Assembly: GCA_025359785.1 (NCBI GenBank)
Contig: JANYET010000059.1
Span: 1 to 55,756, forward strand
Direction of reading: 5' to 3'
DNA: 55,756 nucleotides
Source of the DNA: Alphaproteobacteria bacterium
Lineage (GTDB): Bacteria > Pseudomonadota > Alphaproteobacteria > Caulobacterales > Caulobacteraceae
Part shown: positions 25,256 through 34,455 of the stretch, in pieces
How positions within the stretch are numbered: the stretch's first letter is position 1
How the letters are laid out: each line of letters begins with the position of its first letter
Program-made: the position numbers and the translations under genes
Notes under the pieces: model-generated
Told to the model about the DNA's origin: nothing
Databases searched by the model: none
Seen by the model: the letters and a program-made list of their open reading frames with translations, nothing else

Positions 25256-26272
25256 CTACAGTTCCTCGCCCGGCGTGGTGACCGTGAAGCCCTTCGACCG
25301 AAGCTGATCCAGCACGCCGCCCTGCGCCAGCAGGGGGCGCAGCGGCACGACGGCGATGGCGTGACCGGGTTTCTTCAGCGCCTGTTCGATGGCCGCGACC
25401 TGGTCGGCCTTTACCCGCGCGTCGAAGGCCTGGGCGCCGGGGACCAGGCCGATGCAGCGCTCATAGGTCCGCTCGTTGGCCAGCGCGCCGCGCACATCGC
25501 CCTGCGCCCAGGCCCTGGCGGCAGCCTGGGTGACGCCCGGCCCGGCCTCGACCTGGGCCAGCACTTCGTCGAAACAGCCCCGCGCGGCGGCCGGCGGCGT
25601 GCGCGCGATCGCCCCCATCAGCGGGCCGATGTCGTAGCTCTTCTGCGAGACCGGGACCTTGGCGCGGGCAGCCAGCAGCTTGATCAGCTTGGTCGGGTCC
25701 GAGGTGGTGAGCGTGGTCTTGTCGCGATAGTCGGTGGCGAGTATCAGCCCGGCGGCCAGCGCATTCCTCGTGCCGTAGTGCTCGGCGGGCTGGCCGAGCC
25801 TGGTGCGCGCGGCCACGAACCGGGCCTTGGCCGGCGCCTCCAGCGTCGCCTCGAACGGGCCACCGCCCTTCAGCCGCATGAAGTTGAAAGCCGCGCCGAG
25901 CACGCCGGTGATCTTCACCCGGATATCCTGGAACGGCAGGATCACCTGGCTCGCGCCCGCCAGCCGCCGCTCGAACAGGCCGCGGTCCCACGCCATATGC
26001 TTGGGCGCCAGCGACGGCGAGCCCAGCACATAGACGGTCGTCACGCCATTGGAGACCGTCCACCAGGCCGGGCCTGGAAGGCGGCCCACGACGATCAGTT
26101 CCTCGACCAGCACGCCGTCGGGATCATTGGCGTCGGGCTTGGCGGGCGGCGCCTGGGCGAGCGCCGACCCAGCCAGCGTCAACGCGGCGGCCAAAGCGCC
26201 CAGTCCATGTCGCAAGCCGATCCGCAGCTCCGGAATCGGCCTATATTGCAAAATCGTCGAAAGCCTCGTCAT
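25256..26272 (-). CDS. TraB/GumN-like protein with degenerate metal motifs
   Basis: About 338 residues. A signal peptide ([19 protein letters not shown]) is followed by a TraB/GumN fold: [18 protein letters not shown] near the start, and a C-terminal [14 protein letters not shown]. Family proteins normally have a G-(S/T)-x-H motif after the first strand and a second G-x-H near the end. Here the first reads LGSPS and the second AVVPLRP, so both His are gone and metal-dependent activity is doubtful. The ATG at 26272 overlaps the divergent mutL ATG; a TTG at 26251 is a likely alternative start. Confidence 0.7.
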   Translation of the reverse strand: MTRLSTILQYRPIPELRIGLRHGLGALAAALTLAGSALAQAPPAKPDANDPDGVLVEELIVVGRLPGPAWWTVSNGVTTVYVLGSPSLAPKHMAWDRGLFERRLAGASQVILPFQDIRVKITGVLGAAFNFMRLKGGGPFEATLEAPAKARFVAARTRLGQPAEHYGTRNALAAGLILATDYRDKTTLTTSDPTKLIKLLAARAKVPVSQKSYDIGPLMGAIARTPPAAARGCFDEVLAQVEAGPGVTQAAARAWAQGDVRGALANERTYERCIGLVPGAQAFDARVKADQVAAIEQALKKPGHAIAVVPLRPLLAQGGVLDQLRSKGFTVTTPGEEL

Positions 26273-28148
26273 GCCGATCCGCCGTCTGCCGCCCGAAACC
26301 GTCAACCGCATCGCCGCCGGCGAGGTGGTGGAACGGCCCGCGAGCGCGGTCAAGGAGCTGGTGGAAAACGCGCTGGACGCCGGCGCGACGCGGCTGGACA
26401 TCCAGGCGGATGGCGGAGGCCTGACCCGGATTCTGGTGGCCGACGATGGCCAGGGTCTGTCGGCCGAAGATTTGCCGCTGGCCATCGAGCGGCACGCCAC
26501 CTCCAAGCTCAGCCCTGACGACGCCGGCGACTACGACCTGCTGCACATCTCCACCCTCGGCTTTCGCGGGGAGGCCCTGCCCTCCATCGGCTCGGTGGCG
26601 CGCCTGTCCATCGCGAGCCGACCAAGGATGACATCCGGCGGCCAGGCCGAAGCCCACGCGATCTTCGTGGAGGGCGGCGCGGTGAGCGCGGTCTCGCCCG
26701 CCGCCTTTCCCGATCCGCACGGCGCCCGCGTCGAGGTCCGCGACCTGTTCTACGCCACGCCCGCGCGGCTGAAGTTCATGAAGTCCGCGCGGGCCGAGGC
26801 CATGGCCATCGCCGAGGAGATCAAGCGCCAGGCGATGGCGCACGAGGCGGTCAGCTTCGCTCTGGACCTCGATGGACGCCGCACGATCCGCCTGCCCGCC
26901 GAAGCCAAGGGGCCGGACGGACGGCTCGCGCGGCTTGCGGCGATCATGGGCCGCGAGTTCTCCGACAACGCCCTGGCCCTGGATCACGAACGCGAAGGCG
27001 TGCGGCTGTCGGGCTTTGCCGGCCTGCCGACCTACAACCGCGGCAACGCGGCCCACCAGTACCTGTTCGTGAACGGCCGGCCGGTGCGCGATCGCCTGCT
27101 GCAGGGCGCGCTCAGGGCCGCCTACGCCGACTTCCTGGCCCGCGACCGCCATCCCCTGGCGGCGCTCTACGTCGAGCTCGACACGGCCTATGTCGACGTC
27201 AACGTCCACCCGGCCAAGGCCGAGGTGCGCTTCCGCGATCCGGGTCTGGTGCGCGGCCTGATCATCGGCGGCCTGCGCCATGCGCTGGCCGCCGCCGGAC
27301 ACCGGGCCTCCACCACGGTCTCGGCCGCGGCCCTCGGCGGCTTCCGGCCAGAAGGCTTCAGAGGGGCAGACTATCAACCCCCACCCTCGGCGGCGGGCTA
27401 TTCCGCTTGGCGCCAGGGCGGCTGGCAGCCGTCTGCCCTGGCCGCCGCCGTTCAATCGATCCCAGGCCTGACCGAGGTCTCCGCCCGCGCCGAACCGAGT
27501 TGGCAGCCCGGCGTCGCGGAAGAGGGCGTCCCCGGCTACGCCCATGGGCCAGCCTTCGATCCCGTCGACTTTCCGCTGGGCGCGGCGCGGGCCCAGGTAC
27601 ACGAGACCTATATCGTCGCCCAGACCCGCGACGGCGTGGTCATCGTCGACCAGCACGCCGCCCATGAGCGCCTAGTCTATGAGCGGATGAAGCACGAGAT
27701 GGCCGAGGGTGGCGTCACCCGCCAGGCCCTGCTGCTGCCCGAGGTGGTCGAGCTCGATCCCGCCGAGGCCGACCGGGTCTGCGCGAAGGCCGAGGAACTC
27801 GCCGCGTTGGGTCTGATGCTGGAGCCGTTCGGCCCCGGCGCGGTGCTGGTGCGCGAGACGCCGGCCCTGCTGGGCGAGACCGATGTCCAAGGCCTGGTCC
27901 GCGACATCGCCGACGACCTGGCGGAAAACGGCCAGGCGCTGGCGCTGAAGGAGCGGCTGGAGGACGTCTGCTCGACCATGGCCTGCCACGGCTCGGTCCG
28001 CGCCGGCCGCCGGCTGAGCGCCCCGGAGATGAACGCGCTGCTCCGTCAGATGGAAGCCACGCCCCACTCCGGCCAGTGCAACCACGGCCGGCCGACCTAC
28101 GTCGAACTCAAGCTCGCCGACATCGAGCGCCTGTTCGGGCGGCGGTAG
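26271..28148 (+). CDS. mutL: DNA mismatch repair protein MutL
   Basis: 625 residues. N-terminal GHKL ATPase motifs: [16 protein letters not shown] and [14 protein letters not shown] Pro/Ala-rich linker (about 345-435) leads to the C-terminal dimerisation and endonuclease domain with [12 protein letters not shown] (consensus DQHA-x2-E-x4-E), ACHGSVRAG and QCNHGRPT. It is therefore an endonuclease-proficient MutL, as in bacteria without MutH. The start shares bases with the divergent TraB-like ATG. A short hairpin follows the stop (28154-28177). Confidence 0.97.
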   Translation: MPIRRLPPETVNRIAAGEVVERPASAVKELVENALDAGATRLDIQADGGGLTRILVADDGQGLSAEDLPLAIERHATSKLSPDDAGDYDLLHISTLGFRGEALPSIGSVARLSIASRPRMTSGGQAEAHAIFVEGGAVSAVSPAAFPDPHGARVEVRDLFYATPARLKFMKSARAEAMAIAEEIKRQAMAHEAVSFALDLDGRRTIRLPAEAKGPDGRLARLAAIMGREFSDNALALDHEREGVRLSGFAGLPTYNRGNAAHQYLFVNGRPVRDRLLQGALRAAYADFLARDRHPLAALYVELDTAYVDVNVHPAKAEVRFRDPGLVRGLIIGGLRHALAAAGHRASTTVSAAALGGFRPEGFRGADYQPPPSAAGYSAWRQGGWQPSALAAAVQSIPGLTEVSARAEPSWQPGVAEEGVPGYAHGPAFDPVDFPLGAARAQVHETYIVAQTRDGVVIVDQHAAHERLVYERMKHEMAEGGVTRQALLLPEVVELDPAEADRVCAKAEELAALGLMLEPFGPGAVLVRETPALLGETDVQGLVRDIADDLAENGQALALKERLEDVCSTMACHGSVRAGRRLSAPEMNALLRQMEATPHSGQCNHGRPTYVELKLADIERLFGRR

Positions 28149-28153
28149 TGAGA

Positions 28154-28177
28154 ACCTCCCCCGCAAGCGGGTGAGGT
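28154..28177. repeat. Intergenic CCTCCCCCGC-type palindrome
   Basis: CCTCCCCCGC (28155-28164), AA, GCGGGTGAGG (28167-28176), just after mutL. Related palindromes occur at 31209-31246 and 55655-55680. The stem lacks a T-run, so simple termination is uncertain. Confidence 0.7.
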
Positions 28178-28225
28178 ATTTCACTGTCATGGCCGGCGCT
28201 AGATCCACCGAACAGGCAGCCGAGT

Positions 28226-28999
28226 TCAGCCAAGCTCACGGTCCGCGAACGAGGCCATGGCCGCGGCCATGTATTCCGCCAAGCCAGCCTGACGGCCGTC
28301 GTAACGCGCGCGGAAACGCGCGTCGTTCACATACATTTCGCCCAGGCCCTTGAAGGCCGCGGCCGGCGCCGGCTGGTTCCAGCTCTTGGCGATCCAGCCG
28401 TGCTGGCGACGCATCAGCGCGGTGACGGTCCCGGAGTCCACCGGCAGGCCGTCTGCCAGCGCCTTGGCCATGCCGGCTTCGACCGCGTCGGCCTCGGCCT
28501 GCATGGCGTCGAAATCGGGCTGTTTCCAGCCGGCCATGCCGGCCTTGGCGGTGTCGATGCGGCTCTGCATCGCCGGGCCACCCCTTTCGACGAGCTCCTT
28601 CTCGTAGCCCGCCTGCTGTTCGGGGTCGAAGCCCCGGTACATCGCCTTGTCTTCCATCTTCGCGTCTCCTTCGAGGGCGGCGAGGGTGTGGTCGATCGTG
28701 CGCACCAGCTGGCGGTAGCGCCGGGTTTCGGCCTCAAGCTTTTGCCGGTGCGCCTTGAGCGCGGCGACCCGGTCGAAGCCCTTGGCGTCCAGCACGCGCG
28801 CGATCTCCTCCAGGGAGAAGCCGAGCTCGCGATGGAAGAGGATCTGCTGCAGGCGCAACAGCTCCTCCCGCCCATAGTAACGGTAGCCGTTCTCACCGAC
28901 CGATGCGGGCTTGAGCAGCCCCACTGCGTCGTAGTGGTGCAGCGTGCGGACGGAAACGCCCGACAGCTTCGCCACCTGTTTGACCGTATGACCGCTCAC
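28226..28999 (-). CDS. MerR-family regulator with TipAS antibiotic-binding domain
   Basis: 257 residues from GTG 28999 (another GTG at 29041 would add 14). The MerR winged helix is HTVKQVAKLSGVSVRTLHHYD, with the usual GYRYYG wing. A coiled-coil dimer helix follows (about 75-115). The C-terminal ~140 residues (MYRGFDPEQQAGYEKEL to the end) match the TipAS fold, which binds thiopeptide-type antibiotics in Streptomyces TipAL. The target is unknown; no drug efflux gene is adjacent. Confidence 0.87.
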   Translation of the reverse strand: MSGHTVKQVAKLSGVSVRTLHHYDAVGLLKPASVGENGYRYYGREELLRLQQILFHRELGFSLEEIARVLDAKGFDRVAALKAHRQKLEAETRRYRQLVRTIDHTLAALEGDAKMEDKAMYRGFDPEQQAGYEKELVERGGPAMQSRIDTAKAGMAGWKQPDFDAMQAEADAVEAGMAKALADGLPVDSGTVTALMRRQHGWIAKSWNQPAPAAAFKGLGEMYVNDARFRARYDGRQAGLAEYMAAAMASFADRELG

Positions 29000-29053
29000 G
29001 GATCGATTATCCTCGTCGATGGCCGCTTGATCAGGCCTCACGGGGCGTGAGGG

Positions 29054-29626
29054 TCAAGCACCTTCGAACCGGAAAAAACAGACCCGCGCCGCGCCATAGT
29101 CGCGGGCGTCGAGGGCCTCGTAGCCGGGAGCCTCGACAGCGGGCTCTGCAACGCCGCGTTCGAACACCACGATGGCTCCAGGCGACAGCCAGTCTCCGGC
29201 CGCCAGCTTCGCCAGGGCCAGCTCGCCAAAACCCCTCTCGTAGGGTGGATCAAGGAAGGCGATGTCGAAGGGCGGCCCGTCGCCGCCGGGGCGCACGCCC
29301 AGGTCGGTGGCGTCGCGGCGGTGGACGCGGGTGGCTCCGAACAGACCCCCCAGAGCCTCGACGTTCTCGCGGATCGCGCCCCGGGCCGCCTCGTCGGTTT
29401 CCACGAACAGGCAGTAGGCCGCGCCCCGCGACAGGGCCTCGAAGCCCAGGGCGCCGGAGCCGGCGAACAGGTCGATGACCCGGGCGTCGCGGACCCCGTC
29501 CGACCAGGCGGCGTGCTCCAGGATATTGAAGATCGCCTGGCGGGCGCGGTCGGAGGTGGGCCGCGTGCCCTCGCCCTTCGGCGTGGCCAGGGCCTTGCCG
29601 CGGAAGCGCCCGGAGACGATGCGCAA
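29054..29626 (-). CDS. rsmD: 16S rRNA (guanine966-N2)-methyltransferase
   Basis: 190 residues. It begins MRIVSGRFRGKALATP, typical of RsmD. SAM-binding motif I is DLFAGSGALGFEALSRG, and the catalytic N-methyltransferase motif is DPPY. It methylates G966 of 16S rRNA. It lies 3 bp downstream of the pseudouridine synthase gene, so the two probably form an operon, the usual rRNA-modification pair in alphaproteobacteria. Confidence 0.93.
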   Translation of the reverse strand: MRIVSGRFRGKALATPKGEGTRPTSDRARQAIFNILEHAAWSDGVRDARVIDLFAGSGALGFEALSRGAAYCLFVETDEAARGAIRENVEALGGLFGATRVHRRDATDLGVRPGGDGPPFDIAFLDPPYERGFGELALAKLAAGDWLSPGAIVVFERGVAEPAVEAPGYEALDARDYGAARVCFFRFEGA

Positions 29627-29629
29627 AGG

Positions 29630-30760
29630 CTAAGGCCGCTTGGGCGGGCCGGCGGGGCGCGGCGCCTTGTTCACGGCCCCAGAGCGGCGTTTTGGCGCGG
29701 CCTTGACGATCTTTGGCTTGGGCTTCGGCTTCGCCCAGCCGGCCTTGTATTCCATCTTCGGCGGCGCATCGCCGGTCGGGGCCTTGCGGAGGCGCCGCTG
29801 CGGCTTGCCGGCCCGGCCGGGAGACTTGCCGCCGCGATCGATTTCCACGGCGCCGCGGCGCGGACCGGCGGCCACGACGGCGGGCTTCTTCCAAAGCGGC
29901 CGGTCACCCTTGGGCAGGTTCTGCGGCGCGATGTGCTGGGCGAGCTGTTCGCGGATCACCCGCGGGCCGACCTCCTCGACCTCGCCGGGCATCAGCGTTC
30001 CCAGCGCGAACGGACCGTAGGCCAGGCGGATCAGCCGGTTCACTTTCAGGCCCAAGGCCTCCAGCACGCGGCGAACCTCGCGGTTCTTGCCCTCCGCCAG
30101 GACGACGGTGATCCACAGGTTCGCGCCTTGCGGACCTTCCTTGGCCTTGTCCAGATGGGCTTCGATGGCGCCGTAGTGGACGCCCTCGACGGTGATCCCT
30201 TTCTTCAGCGTATCCAGCCGCTCCTGGGTCACCCGGCCCCGCGCACGGGCCCGATAGCGGCGGACGATACCGGTGGACGGCATCTCCAGGGCGCGCGCCA
30301 GGCCCCCGTCATTGGTCAGCAGCAGCAGGCCCTCGGAATTGATGTCCAGGCGGCCCACGGAAATCAGCCGCGGCAGGCCCTCCGGCAGGGCCTCGAACAC
30401 CGTCGGGCGGCCCTTGGGGTCGGCGTGGCTGGTCACCAGGTCGATGGGCTTATGGTAGCGGAACAGCCGCGCGGGCTCGGCCTCGGTGACCACCGCCCCG
30501 TCCACCGTCAGGATGTCGCCGGCCTCGACTTTCACCGCCGGCGTGGTCAGGACCTGGCCGTTCAGCGCGACGCGGCCGGCCTCGATCAGGCGCTCCACCT
30601 CGCGACGTGAAGCCACGCCGGCGCGGGCCAACATCTTGGCCACGCGGTCACCGCCTGCGTCCTTGGCGGCGTCCTTGGCGCCGTTGGAAGCGCCTTCGGT
30701 TTGCGGGGTGCGGGCTTGACCGGAAGGGCGGGCGCCGGTTCGGTGCGGATCGTGGATCAT
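29630..30760 (-). CDS. RluB/RsuA-type rRNA pseudouridine synthase
   Basis: 376 residues from ATG 30760. An S4 RNA-binding domain (RVAKMLARAGVASRREVERL, about 37-56) precedes the catalytic domain with GRLDINSEGLLLLTNDG, where the Asp is the nucleophile, and NREVRRVLEALG. The last ~110 residues are Lys/Arg/Pro-rich and of low complexity, a tail common in alphaproteobacterial homologues. It is probably RluB, acting on 23S rRNA, but the RsuA/RluE branches cannot be excluded. Its start overlaps the divergent tadA start by up to 9 nt. Confidence 0.9.
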   Translation of the reverse strand: MIHDPHRTGARPSGQARTPQTEGASNGAKDAAKDAGGDRVAKMLARAGVASRREVERLIEAGRVALNGQVLTTPAVKVEAGDILTVDGAVVTEAEPARLFRYHKPIDLVTSHADPKGRPTVFEALPEGLPRLISVGRLDINSEGLLLLTNDGGLARALEMPSTGIVRRYRARARGRVTQERLDTLKKGITVEGVHYGAIEAHLDKAKEGPQGANLWITVVLAEGKNREVRRVLEALGLKVNRLIRLAYGPFALGTLMPGEVEEVGPRVIREQLAQHIAPQNLPKGDRPLWKKPAVVAAGPRRGAVEIDRGGKSPGRAGKPQRRLRKAPTGDAPPKMEYKAGWAKPKPKPKIVKAAPKRRSGAVNKAPRPAGPPKRP

Positions 30761-31207
30761 GACCATCGCACCATGCGCATCGCGCTCGACGCCGCGCAAG
30801 CCGCCGCCGAGGCCGGCGAGACCCCGGTGGGCGCCGTGGTGATCGACGAGGCGTCCGGCAACGTGATCGCCGTCGGCGCCAACCAGCCCATCGGCAGCCA
30901 CGATCCCACCGCCCACGCCGAGATCGTCGCCCTGCGCGCCGCCGCCGCCAAACTCGGTAACTACCGGCTGACCGGCCTGACCCTGGTGGTCACGCTGGAG
31001 CCCTGCGCCATGTGCGCCGGGGCCATCAGCCACGCGCGGATCCGCCGCCTGGTGTTCGGGGCCGAGGACCCCAAGGGCGGCGCGGTGGTCAACGGCCCAA
31101 GGTTCTTCGAACAGCCCATCTGCCATTCGCGGCCCTCGGTTACGGGCGGGGTGATGGCGGAGGAGAGCTCGGCGATGCTGAAGGCGTTCTTCAAGGCGCG
31201 GCGTTAG
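30752..31207 (+). CDS. tadA: tRNA-specific adenosine deaminase
   Basis: 151 residues from GTG 30752, which gives the usual short leader before MRIALDAAQ; ATG 30773 is an alternative. The zinc-dependent deaminase motifs are HAE in DPTAHAEIVALR and the PCxxC in TLEPCAMCAGA. It converts A34 to inosine in tRNA-Arg(ACG). Its 5' end overlaps that of the divergent pseudouridine synthase, so both genes must be driven by promoters inside each other's coding sequence. Confidence 0.93.
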   Translation: MDHDHRTMRIALDAAQAAAEAGETPVGAVVIDEASGNVIAVGANQPIGSHDPTAHAEIVALRAAAAKLGNYRLTGLTLVVTLEPCAMCAGAISHARIRRLVFGAEDPKGGAVVNGPRFFEQPICHSRPSVTGGVMAEESSAMLKAFFKARR

Positions 31208-31208
31208 C

Positions 31209-31246
31209 CCTACCTCCCCCGCGGAGCGGCGGGAGGGGGAGGTAGG
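31209..31246. repeat. Intergenic CCTCCCCC-type palindrome after tadA
   Basis: Perfect 12-bp arms CCTACCTCCCCC (31209-31220) and GGGGGAGGTAGG (31235-31246) with a GC-rich loop. It begins 2 nt after the tadA stop. It belongs to the same loose family as 28154-28177 and 55655-55680. Confidence 0.75.
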
Positions 31247-31315
31247 TGCTTGCCAACGGCCCACCCTCGGTCGGAAGATGCTTCCCATAAAACAAAAACG
31301 CATTGGGAGGTTACG

Positions 31316-32191
31316 ATGGCGGGACTGCTGGACGGCAAGGTGGCGATCATTACGGGCGCCGGGAATGGCCTGGGCGAGGCCTATGCGAAGCTGTTCGCCA
31401 AGGAAGGCGCCAGCGTCGTCGTCAATGACCTGGGCGGCGCCCGCGACGGCAGCGGCGGCGACCGTTCGGCGGCGCAGAAGGTGGTCGACGCGATCGAAGC
31501 GGCCGGCGGCAAGGCCGTGGCCAACGGCGACGACGTCTCCACCGTCCAGGGCGGCGAGAACATCCTGCAGGCCGCGCTCGACAACTTCGGCAAGGTCGAC
31601 ATCCTGGTCTGCAACGCCGGCATCCTGCGCGACAAGACCTTCGCCAACACCTCGGAGGAAGACTGGGACAAGGTGGTCAAGGTGCACCTGAAGGGGACCT
31701 ACTGCTGCGCCCTGCCGGTCTGGAAATACATGAAGGACCACGGCGGCGGCTCGATGGTCCTGACCTCGTCCACCTCCGGCCTCTATGGCAATTTCGGTCA
31801 GGCCAACTACGGGGCCGCCAAGGCCGGCATCTATGGGATGATGCGGGTGATGGCCATCGAGGGGCGCAAGTACAACATCCGGGTCATGGGCCTGGCGCCC
31901 GGCGCCTACACCCGCATGACGTCGGATCTGCCCGGCCGCCTGGGCAAGGAACCGGACCCGATGAGCCTGCCGGAGAACGTGGCCCCGGGCGTGCTCTACA
32001 TGGTCTCCGACCTCGCCGCCGACCACTCCGGCAAGGTGCTGGGCGTCTCCAGCCGCGGCGTCCGCGAGATCAAGATGCTGCAGACCGGCGGCTTCAATCC
32101 GGGCCGTCCCTACACCGCCCAGGAGGTCGCCGAGCACGCCTCCGAGGTATTCTTCGCCAACGCCGAGGAGCGCACCGCGCAGACGACCTAG
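31316..32191 (+). CDS. SDR-family (3R)-hydroxyacyl-CoA dehydrogenase-like protein
   Basis: 291 residues from ATG 31316, with GGGAGG 5-6 nt upstream. Rossmann motif TGAGNGLG, NAG in VCNAGIL, catalytic Ser in LTSSTSGLYG and Y-x3-K in NYGAAKAG. The insert NDLGGARDGSGGDRSAA matches the peroxisomal multifunctional enzyme type 2 dehydrogenase branch, which oxidises (3R)-hydroxyacyl-CoA. It stands alone and may act with MaoC-type hydratases elsewhere. Confidence 0.88.
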   Translation: MAGLLDGKVAIITGAGNGLGEAYAKLFAKEGASVVVNDLGGARDGSGGDRSAAQKVVDAIEAAGGKAVANGDDVSTVQGGENILQAALDNFGKVDILVCNAGILRDKTFANTSEEDWDKVVKVHLKGTYCCALPVWKYMKDHGGGSMVLTSSTSGLYGNFGQANYGAAKAGIYGMMRVMAIEGRKYNIRVMGLAPGAYTRMTSDLPGRLGKEPDPMSLPENVAPGVLYMVSDLAADHSGKVLGVSSRGVREIKMLQTGGFNPGRPYTAQEVAEHASEVFFANAEERTAQTT

Positions 32192-32207
32192 CGGGGCGAG
32201 CGGAGCC

Positions 32208-33335
32208 TCAACCGAAGGTCTCGGCGTAGACCCGCATCAGGTTGCCGCCGAGCGCCTTTTCGATCTGGCCCGTGGTCCAGCCAGCCTTCGACAGGCCATC
32301 GGCCAGGTGGCGGAACCGCAGGTTGTCGTCCCAGTCGGCGACGATGTTGAAGATCTCCGGGCCCTCGCCTGGCGCGGCGATCCCCTGGGCGGCGCGGTCG
32401 TTGTAGAACGTCTTCTGAGCGGCGCGGGCCTTGTCGTCGAGCACGGTCTTGTTGACCACGCCGTCGGTGCCGATGCTGACGTGGTCCTCGCCGCACAGAT
32501 TGAACACGTGCTGCATGTGGCGGATCAGGTCGGCGCTGGTCGGCTTGCTGTTGGGGACCAGGAACGGCATCCAGTAGATGCCGACCACACCGCCCTTGTC
32601 GGCGCAGAGCTTCATCTCCGCATCCCAGACGTTGCGCGGATTGTCGTGCAGCGAGCGGCAGCCGGTGTGGCTGATGATCGGCGGCCGCGTGGTGGCGGCC
32701 AGGCCCTCGGCGATGGTGCGCTGTCCGCCGTGGCTGAAGTCGACCAGCATCCGCTCCTTCTCGATCCGCGCGATGGTGGCGCGGCCGAGCTTCGACAGGC
32801 CCGCGTTGGCCGGCTCGAGCGAACCGTCGCCGGACAGGTTGCGCAGATTATAGGTCAGCTGGACGATGCGGACGCCCAGGCCCTTCAACAGGGTCAACCG
32901 GTTCAGGTCGGCGCCCACCAGGCTGGTGTCCTGCACATTGCAGAGTAGCGCGATCTTGCCTTCACGCTTGGCCCGCCGGACGTCCCCGCTGGTCTGGGCC
33001 TTGACCAGAATGTCCGGATTGTCGGCGGCCAGCTGATCGACCTGGGCGATGTTCGCGATGGTCTTTTCCCAGACGTCGGGCTGGTTGCCGACGACGTTGA
33101 CGGTAAGGCTGACCGCGGTCAGCCCGGATTGCCGCAAGGCGGCCACACCCCGAGGCGTCAGGACGGTGGTATCCTCCGCGCCATCGGGATCGTCGATGGA
33201 GCCCATGCCGTCGATGACGATGGCGCCGTGAAAGCTGGCGTCGCTGAAGGCGGTCGGCGCCGCGCGGGCTGCGCCGGCCGCGGCCAGGGCTCCGAGGCCC
33301 GCGGCTTGAGTGAGGAGGTCGCGTCGCGTGGTCAT
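32208..33335 (-). CDS. M19 membrane dipeptidase-like protein, exported, metal site altered
   Basis: 375 residues with a twin-arginine signal (TTRRDLLTQAAG, cleaved after about AARA). The fold is that of renal dipeptidase: conserved VDFSHGG and IISHTGCRSLHDNPRNV keep the two later His ligands. The first H-x-D, normally DGHND, reads DGMGS, and the bridging Glu is Gln (NVQDTS). The binuclear zinc site therefore looks incomplete, although some subfamilies tolerate such changes. It would act in the periplasm on dipeptides or another amide. Confidence 0.82.
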   Translation of the reverse strand: MTTRRDLLTQAAGLGALAAAGAARAAPTAFSDASFHGAIVIDGMGSIDDPDGAEDTTVLTPRGVAALRQSGLTAVSLTVNVVGNQPDVWEKTIANIAQVDQLAADNPDILVKAQTSGDVRRAKREGKIALLCNVQDTSLVGADLNRLTLLKGLGVRIVQLTYNLRNLSGDGSLEPANAGLSKLGRATIARIEKERMLVDFSHGGQRTIAEGLAATTRPPIISHTGCRSLHDNPRNVWDAEMKLCADKGGVVGIYWMPFLVPNSKPTSADLIRHMQHVFNLCGEDHVSIGTDGVVNKTVLDDKARAAQKTFYNDRAAQGIAAPGEGPEIFNIVADWDDNLRFRHLADGLSKAGWTTGQIEKALGGNLMRVYAETFG

Positions 33336-33438
33336 GCGTCTTCAGGTCCCGACATCGGCTTGAGCGTTCCTGCAGCCTAGCCCCGGTTCGCCGCCCGTCG
33401 CCAAGTCGGAACTTGACGACGCCGCCATATGGGCTTTT

Positions 33439-33455
33439 ACTCTGTGTGACAGAGT
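33439..33455. promoter_or_regulatory. Perfect palindrome upstream of the ABC exporter
   Basis: ACTCTGT GTG ACAGAGT is a 17-bp perfect palindrome with 7-bp arms, 68 nt before the ABC ATPase ATG, in an AT-richer stretch (TTTTAC just before). The size and symmetry match TetR-family operators, which often control ABC-2 exporters. No TetR gene is in the window. Confidence 0.6.
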
Positions 33456-33522
33456 TCTCTATCCGAAATGCATCCAACCGCCCACTCGGCGGCGACTCGA
33501 TGGTGGAAAGCAGGGGTGACCG

Positions 33523-34455
33523 ATGAAGGCTGAACCACAGATCCAGGGCGCGGCGCTCGCGGCGCTACGCGGCGTTCACAAGCGCTACGGCGAAACCGTC
33601 GCGCTGAACGGCCTCGATCTGGAAGTCCGGCCGGGCGAACTGCTGTCGGTGCTGGGGCCGAACGGCGCGGGCAAGTCCACGGCCATCGCCCTGATGCTGG
33701 GGCTGCAGGAACCGACCTCCGGCGAGGTGCGGCTGTTCGGCCGCTCGCCGCGCGACCTGGCCGCGCGCCGCGGCGTCGGCGTGATGATGCAGGAGGTCAT
33801 GCTGCCTGACGCGCTTCGGGTGCACGACCTGATCGCCATGACCTCGGCCTACTATCCCGACCCTCTGACGCTCGCCGAAACCCTGGCGCTCGCCGGCGTC
33901 GAGAAGCTCGGCCCGAGGCCCTATGCGAAGCTCTCTGGCGGTCAGAAGCGACAGGTGCAGTTCGCGCTGGCCATCTGCGGTCGCCCACGCCTGCTGTTCC
34001 TCGACGAGCCGACCACCGGCCTCGACATCAATGCGCGGGAGACCATGTGGGCGGCGGTCCGGGGCCTGGTGACCGGCGGGGCGTCCATTGTGCTCACCAC
34101 CCACTACATCGAAGAGGCCGAGGCGCTCGCCGACCGCGTGGTGGTCATGGCCAAGGGCCGCCAGGTCGCCGAAGGCACGGTCGAGGAGATGCGCAAGATC
34201 GTCGTCCGCAAGCGCGTGGACTGCGTCACCGCCACCGCGCTCGCCGTTATCGAGGCCTGGCCCGAGGTCAGCGCCGCGGCCCAAACCGGGCGGCAGGTCT
34301 CCATCACCACCATTGACGCCGAAGCCGTGGTCCGCCGGCTGCTGGGCGCCGATCCGGCGCTCAGCGATCTCGAGGTCCGTCGCGCCGGGCTCTCCGAAGC
34401 CTTCGCCGAACTCACCGCCGAAGCCACCCCCGAAACCAATCAGGAGGCCGCGTGA
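33523..34455 (+). CDS. ABC transporter ATP-binding protein
   Basis: 310 residues. Walker A GPNGAGKST, Q-loop MMQEVM, signature LSGGQ, Walker B LLFLDEP, and a switch His in LTTHYIEEAEALAD. The C-terminal ~90 residues form the extension typical of drug/lipid exporter ATPases (NodI/DrrA type). It powers the permease encoded next, whose start overlaps the stop. The palindrome at 33439-33455 is its likely control site. Confidence 0.93.
   Translation: MKAEPQIQGAALAALRGVHKRYGETVALNGLDLEVRPGELLSVLGPNGAGKSTAIALMLGLQEPTSGEVRLFGRSPRDLAARRGVGVMMQEVMLPDALRVHDLIAMTSAYYPDPLTLAETLALAGVEKLGPRPYAKLSGGQKRQVQFALAICGRPRLLFLDEPTTGLDINARETMWAAVRGLVTGGASIVLTTHYIEEAEALADRVVVMAKGRQVAEGTVEEMRKIVVRKRVDCVTATALAVIEAWPEVSAAAQTGRQVSITTIDAEAVVRRLLGADPALSDLEVRRAGLSEAFAELTAEATPETNQEAA

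Noticed and set aside
30761..32137. 5' extension of the pseudouridine synthase frame to about 835 residues
   Set aside because: The extension lies antisense to tadA and the SDR and reads as low-complexity Gly/His/Ala. The S4 domain with a normal leader starts after 30760.
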